Source of the DNA: an uncultured Lachnospiraceae bacterium
Lineage (GTDB): Bacteria > Bacillota > Clostridia > Lachnospirales > Lachnospiraceae
NCBI GenBank assembly: GCA_910584845.1
Contig: CAJUDH010000013.1
Location: 19,471-83,470, forward strand
DNA length: 64,000 nucleotides
Reading direction: 5' to 3'
The notes beneath the pieces are model-generated. The model was not told the origin of the DNA. It saw nothing but the letters and a program-made list of their open reading frames with translations, and searched no databases. A program made the position numbers and the translations under genes. This document shows positions 61,620 through 64,000 of the stretch, piece after piece (position 1 is the stretch's first letter; the number at the start of each line of letters is the position of its first letter).

Positions 61620-62891
61620 TTACTTCAAAATGGTGTTTACCCTTTTTTGGATGGCCGAATAATCATATCCGGCGGCTTCCAGTGCTTTCTTTCGTCCCGG
61701 GTTATTTCCCCATTTTCCGGCGATCACTTCCCGGGCTACTTTATCCATACTCTTTTCGGCGGTTTCCTTTCCGTCCAATAATGCGTTTACAGCGGTTTGC
61801 ACCTGGGAATAGTCATATCCGGCAGCGGAAAGGCGGGTTCTTCTATCGTCCCCGTTCCCCCAGGCTCCGGCAATCACTTCCCCTGCAACCTCTTCCACTG
61901 TTTTATTGCCCTGTCCGGATGCCTGTACCCTGTCATACTTCGGCACGCCATACCCCCGGATATACTTGCCATTTACGGGCAATGTGCGGCGTTTTACGGA
62001 ATCGGAATTGTTGCCCTCAATCACAACAATGTTTCCACCGTTCACGCACTCCACAAACCCCACATGGTCCGGCCAGCCTGTATTGTCCCCAATGCCGGAA
62101 TCGTTCCAATCGTAAAAGATAACGTCCCCGGCTTCCGGGGTTCTATCGTCCCTTTCGTCCCATTCTCCCAACTCCCGGAAAAGCTGTATCATTTGGCCAC
62201 ATCCACATTCTATCGGTATAATATCGGTCATTCCACACTTGATAGCCACGGCAGAAACAAATGTTGCACACCATGCGTCCGTATACCTCACAACATACCC
62301 CCTGGCAAGCGGTTTATGCGAATTATACAGGTCAATTATTTGTTTATGGGTTCCTGCCGCTTCATTGCACCCAATCCATGCCCGGGCCTGGTCCAATACG
62401 GTACTTGCCAATTTTACCATTTGTGATTCCCCTTTTTTGTCATACTGCGTAAGGTTGTATTGTTCAATAACCGCCATAACATCTTCCACATAACGGCTAC
62501 TTGTTGCATACTTATCCGCTTTTATGGTTTCCAGGTATGCTTTGTGGTCTGTGATGCCCTGTAAATTGTGATAGCGTGGAATCTGTATAAATTCAAAATA
62601 CCCTTTCACGCCCTCTTCCATGCTGTCATATACACGGAAACTGTCAAAAATCGGCGTAAGCGTCCCCTCCTGGTATTCTTCCATAGTCCTCATGTTTACG
62701 CTTTTCCCCGTCCACTTTGCCCCACATTTAAGGCCAAAATAATTATGGTAGATGGCGGCTAATTTGCTTTCGCCCCATCTGCTTTCAAGAATGGCTTGTG
62801 CAATAATCGGGCTATGTACCATAATTCCGTAAATGCTGGCGTATTTCCGCACATACCCGGCAATGGATTCTATAAAGTTCTGTTTGTCCAT
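61620..62891 (-). CDS. Phage endolysin: glucosaminidase - CHAP - two Cpl-7 repeats
   Basis: A 423-residue modular lysin from ATG 62891 (GGGAGGGG upstream). Residues 1-150 are a GH73-type glucosaminidase (AQAILESRWGESKLA with the catalytic Glu, YFGLKC). Residues about 160-325 are a CHAP-like amidase (DAWCATFVSAVA Cys, WPDHVGFVE His). Two 40-residue Cpl-7 cell-wall-binding repeats end the protein (EVIAGAWGNGDDRR and EVIAGKWGNNPGRK, each closing with a GYDYS...VN-type motif). It degrades host wall at lysis, next to the holin. Confidence 0.92.
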   Translation of the reverse strand: MDKQNFIESIAGYVRKYASIYGIMVHSPIIAQAILESRWGESKLAAIYHNYFGLKCGAKWTGKSVNMRTMEEYQEGTLTPIFDSFRVYDSMEEGVKGYFEFIQIPRYHNLQGITDHKAYLETIKADKYATSSRYVEDVMAVIEQYNLTQYDKKGESQMVKLASTVLDQARAWIGCNEAAGTHKQIIDLYNSHKPLARGYVVRYTDAWCATFVSAVAIKCGMTDIIPIECGCGQMIQLFRELGEWDERDDRTPEAGDVIFYDWNDSGIGDNTGWPDHVGFVECVNGGNIVVIEGNNSDSVKRRTLPVNGKYIRGYGVPKYDRVQASGQGNKTVEEVAGEVIAGAWGNGDDRRTRLSAAGYDYSQVQTAVNALLDGKETAEKSMDKVAREVIAGKWGNNPGRKKALEAAGYDYSAIQKRVNTILK

Positions 62892-62907
62892 TGTCTGTGC
62901 CCCTCCC

Positions 62908-63348
62908 TTAATCATCGTCCGGCAATTCTTCCGTGTATTTGCCCAGGAAGTTTTTTACCAGGCCCCACATTTTTTTTACGGGCAATCCGGCAAGTGTCAT
63001 GTTCTTAAGGATGCTTACAACCTCATAGGCAATAAACAGAATAGAAAAGAATTCCGCCATTCCAATTTCGGCGGGGGCTGCCATTCCTGCTTTTCCCCAA
63101 ATGTCTGCCGGGATAAATCCGATCAAATTGATTACAAGGATTTTATCCGCCACGGACAGACAGACAATGGAAACCAACATTGCCACTTTGCGGATAGCCC
63201 CATTGATTCCTACACAGGAATTGAATTTCCTTTCCTTTACCGCCCGGAAAACGCCCATAACCGTATCAAACACAATTGCAAGGGCTACCATGCGGAAGAA
63301 CCTGTTTGCCGCTTCCGCCATCAAAAATCCCAAGATTTCACTTTTCAT
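62908..63348 (-). CDS. Phage holin family protein
   Basis: A 146-residue protein from ATG 63348, with AAGGGG 10 bases upstream. Three or four hydrophobic segments (about 15-35, 55-80, 95-115) and a charged tail (EELPDDD) fit the phage_holin_4/TcdE-like family. It would open the membrane for the endolysin, whose gene starts 16 bases downstream. Confidence 0.85.
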   Translation of the reverse strand: MKSEILGFLMAEAANRFFRMVALAIVFDTVMGVFRAVKERKFNSCVGINGAIRKVAMLVSIVCLSVADKILVINLIGFIPADIWGKAGMAAPAEIGMAEFFSILFIAYEVVSILKNMTLAGLPVKKMWGLVKNFLGKYTEELPDDD

Positions 63349-63657
63349 TGCTTCCAATCCCCTTTCCTAGTTTCTCTTTACGGTACAATGATAATATTTT
63401 TATCGCCTGGATTCTGACCCACTTTTCTTTTCAGATTCAAAGAAAAGGAGATCATATTCCAGGGCTTTCAGTATGTGCCAGGTGTCCGCATGTCTGCGGA
63501 ACCATCCCCGCAACTGCAGCAAATTGTCAGAAAGGATAATGGATGTAATATTTTGCCTTTAAAGTGTGTTTTATGAACATATCCAGGCGGCGTCCGTAGA
63601 CATTGGCAAATAACTGGCTTGTAAGGTTTCCAGCGGGATTTCGCCCGCCTAAACAGA
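63349..63657 (-). other. Non-coding gap between holin and lectin-fold gene
   Basis: About 309 bases without a convincing gene. The only structured element is a hairpin GCGGG-CGAAAT-CCCGC (63633-63648) nine bases after the stop of the upstream gene. No copy resembling a template repeat was seen here. Confidence 0.5.
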
Positions 63658-64000
63658 TTACAGACTGTCACACACGCACCACACCCCAAAGTGCGTGTCC
63701 ACGTACCACGGGCAACGGCCGCAATAGACGGCCCGCGAACCGCAACGCACTCCGCTGTACCAATCGCCGCCGCCAACAAGGGCGTGCAAGCCCGTACTAT
63801 TCGCCATGTATGCCTGGCCGTAACCGCTGCCTAATACATCATACCATATCCATGTTTCCCCCGTGGGGTCATGCAATAATTCATTCAGCCATTTCCACAC
63901 ATCCCCGGCTAGGTCACATATATTTAAGGCACTCACGGCGTTGGTAATGTTCCCAACGGCGGTTCTTGCCTTGTTGGCGGTTGCCGTCCACCCGTTTGTG
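63658..64000 (-). CDS. Phage protein with C-type-lectin/FGE-like C terminus, candidate DGR target (5' end outside)
   Basis: An open frame without a start runs from the right edge to a TAA at 63658 (114 codons seen). It shows the FGE/C-type-lectin pattern NICDLAGDVWKWLNE, then GGGDWYSG and ends in VCDSL. From about 63661 to 63760 many codons in a row are of the form NNC or NNT at positions where DGR targets vary (TAT, TGC, GGC, CGT, TGC, TAC, GAC, CAC, TTT), and adenine is scarce. This is the pattern left by adenine-directed mutagenesis of AAC/AAT codons. It would be a tail or receptor-binding protein. No RT or template repeat of DGR type is in the window. Confidence 0.7.
   Translation of the reverse strand, partial: TNGWTATANKARTAVGNITNAVSALNICDLAGDVWKWLNELLHDPTGETWIWYDVLGSGYGQAYMANSTGLHALVGGGDWYSGVRCGSRAVYCGRCPWYVDTHFGVWCVCDSL

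Noticed and set aside
63468..63779. An overlapping minus-strand reading frame of 103 residues in the prophage end
   Set aside because: It overlaps the lectin-fold gene in a different frame, is arginine- and cysteine-rich and has no ribosome binding site.
33115..64000. The RT at 33115 as the DGR reverse transcriptase acting on the lectin-fold gene at 63658
   Set aside because: Its QG motif reads QGAPTSP, not the SQ form of DGR RTs. It lies about 30 kb away in a metabolic operon and no template repeat was seen beside it.

Overview
The window looks like chromosome of a gut-type Firmicute, most likely a Lachnospiraceae-like Clostridium relative. The evidence is moderate GC, strong AGGAGG-type ribosome binding sites, a radC-mreC-mreD-PBP2 block, a miaB-mutS-mutL-miaA-ynbB block in the clostridial order, a THF riboswitch in front of folT, lactose/cellobiose-type PTS genes and a clostridial assimilatory-type nitrate reductase. 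No tRNA, rRNA or CRISPR array was seen.

Layout. 1-3054: cell-shape and wall genes (PBP2 cut by the left edge, mreD, mreC) behind radC. 3166-5055: an esterase and a collagen-like surface protein. 5130-13649: a nine-gene minus-strand molybdenum operon. It encodes molybdate uptake (modABC), cofactor synthesis (moaA, moaC, a MOSC-MogA fusion, a MoeA-like protein), a domain-swapped XdhC-like maturation factor and a cytidylyltransferase fused to a ModE-like DNA-binding domain. 13834-14808: a truncated serine recombinase. 14998-24158: a sugar kinase, a PotABCD-like transporter with an amidohydrolase and a DUF554 membrane protein, riboswitch-controlled folT, and a secreted SGNH hydrolase. 24286-32974: a SIR2-like protein, a Na/phosphate symporter, two Gfo/Idh/MocA dehydrogenases, a radical SAM-HAD fusion, a fructokinase and a ROK kinase.

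33115-41361 is a tight eight-gene operon: nitrate reductase catalytic subunit, four-cluster ferredoxin, FAD oxidoreductase, TDT-family transporter, mobA, moeA, mobB and, last, a reverse transcriptase. The reverse transcriptase carries the retron hallmarks (NAxxH, YCDD, VTG) but overlaps mobB by ATGA and leaves no room for an upstream msr-msd RNA. Upstream lie a Crp/Fnr regulator whose recognition helix fits a perfect Crp-type palindrome in front of the nitrate reductase, and an orphan DmsA-like oxidoreductase divergent from a hybrid sensor kinase. The operon at 5130-13649 can supply molybdate and the early cofactor steps, and this one finishes the bis-MGD cofactor beside the enzyme that uses it.

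47476-53013: a beta-glucoside PTS and 6-phospho-beta-glucosidase locus flanked by two divergent RpiR regulators. 53010-61458: ynbB, miaA, mutL, mutS, miaB. 61620-64000: the lysis end of a prophage (endolysin with two Cpl-7 repeats, holin), ending in a partial protein with a C-type-lectin/FGE-like C terminus. Its last codons look like the variable region of a diversity-generating retroelement target.

The most promising observations are the retron-type reverse transcriptase built into a nitrate reductase/molybdenum cofactor operon and the candidate DGR target at the right edge. The structured leaders of the molybdenum operon, the domain-swapped XdhC and the radical SAM-HAD fusion come next.
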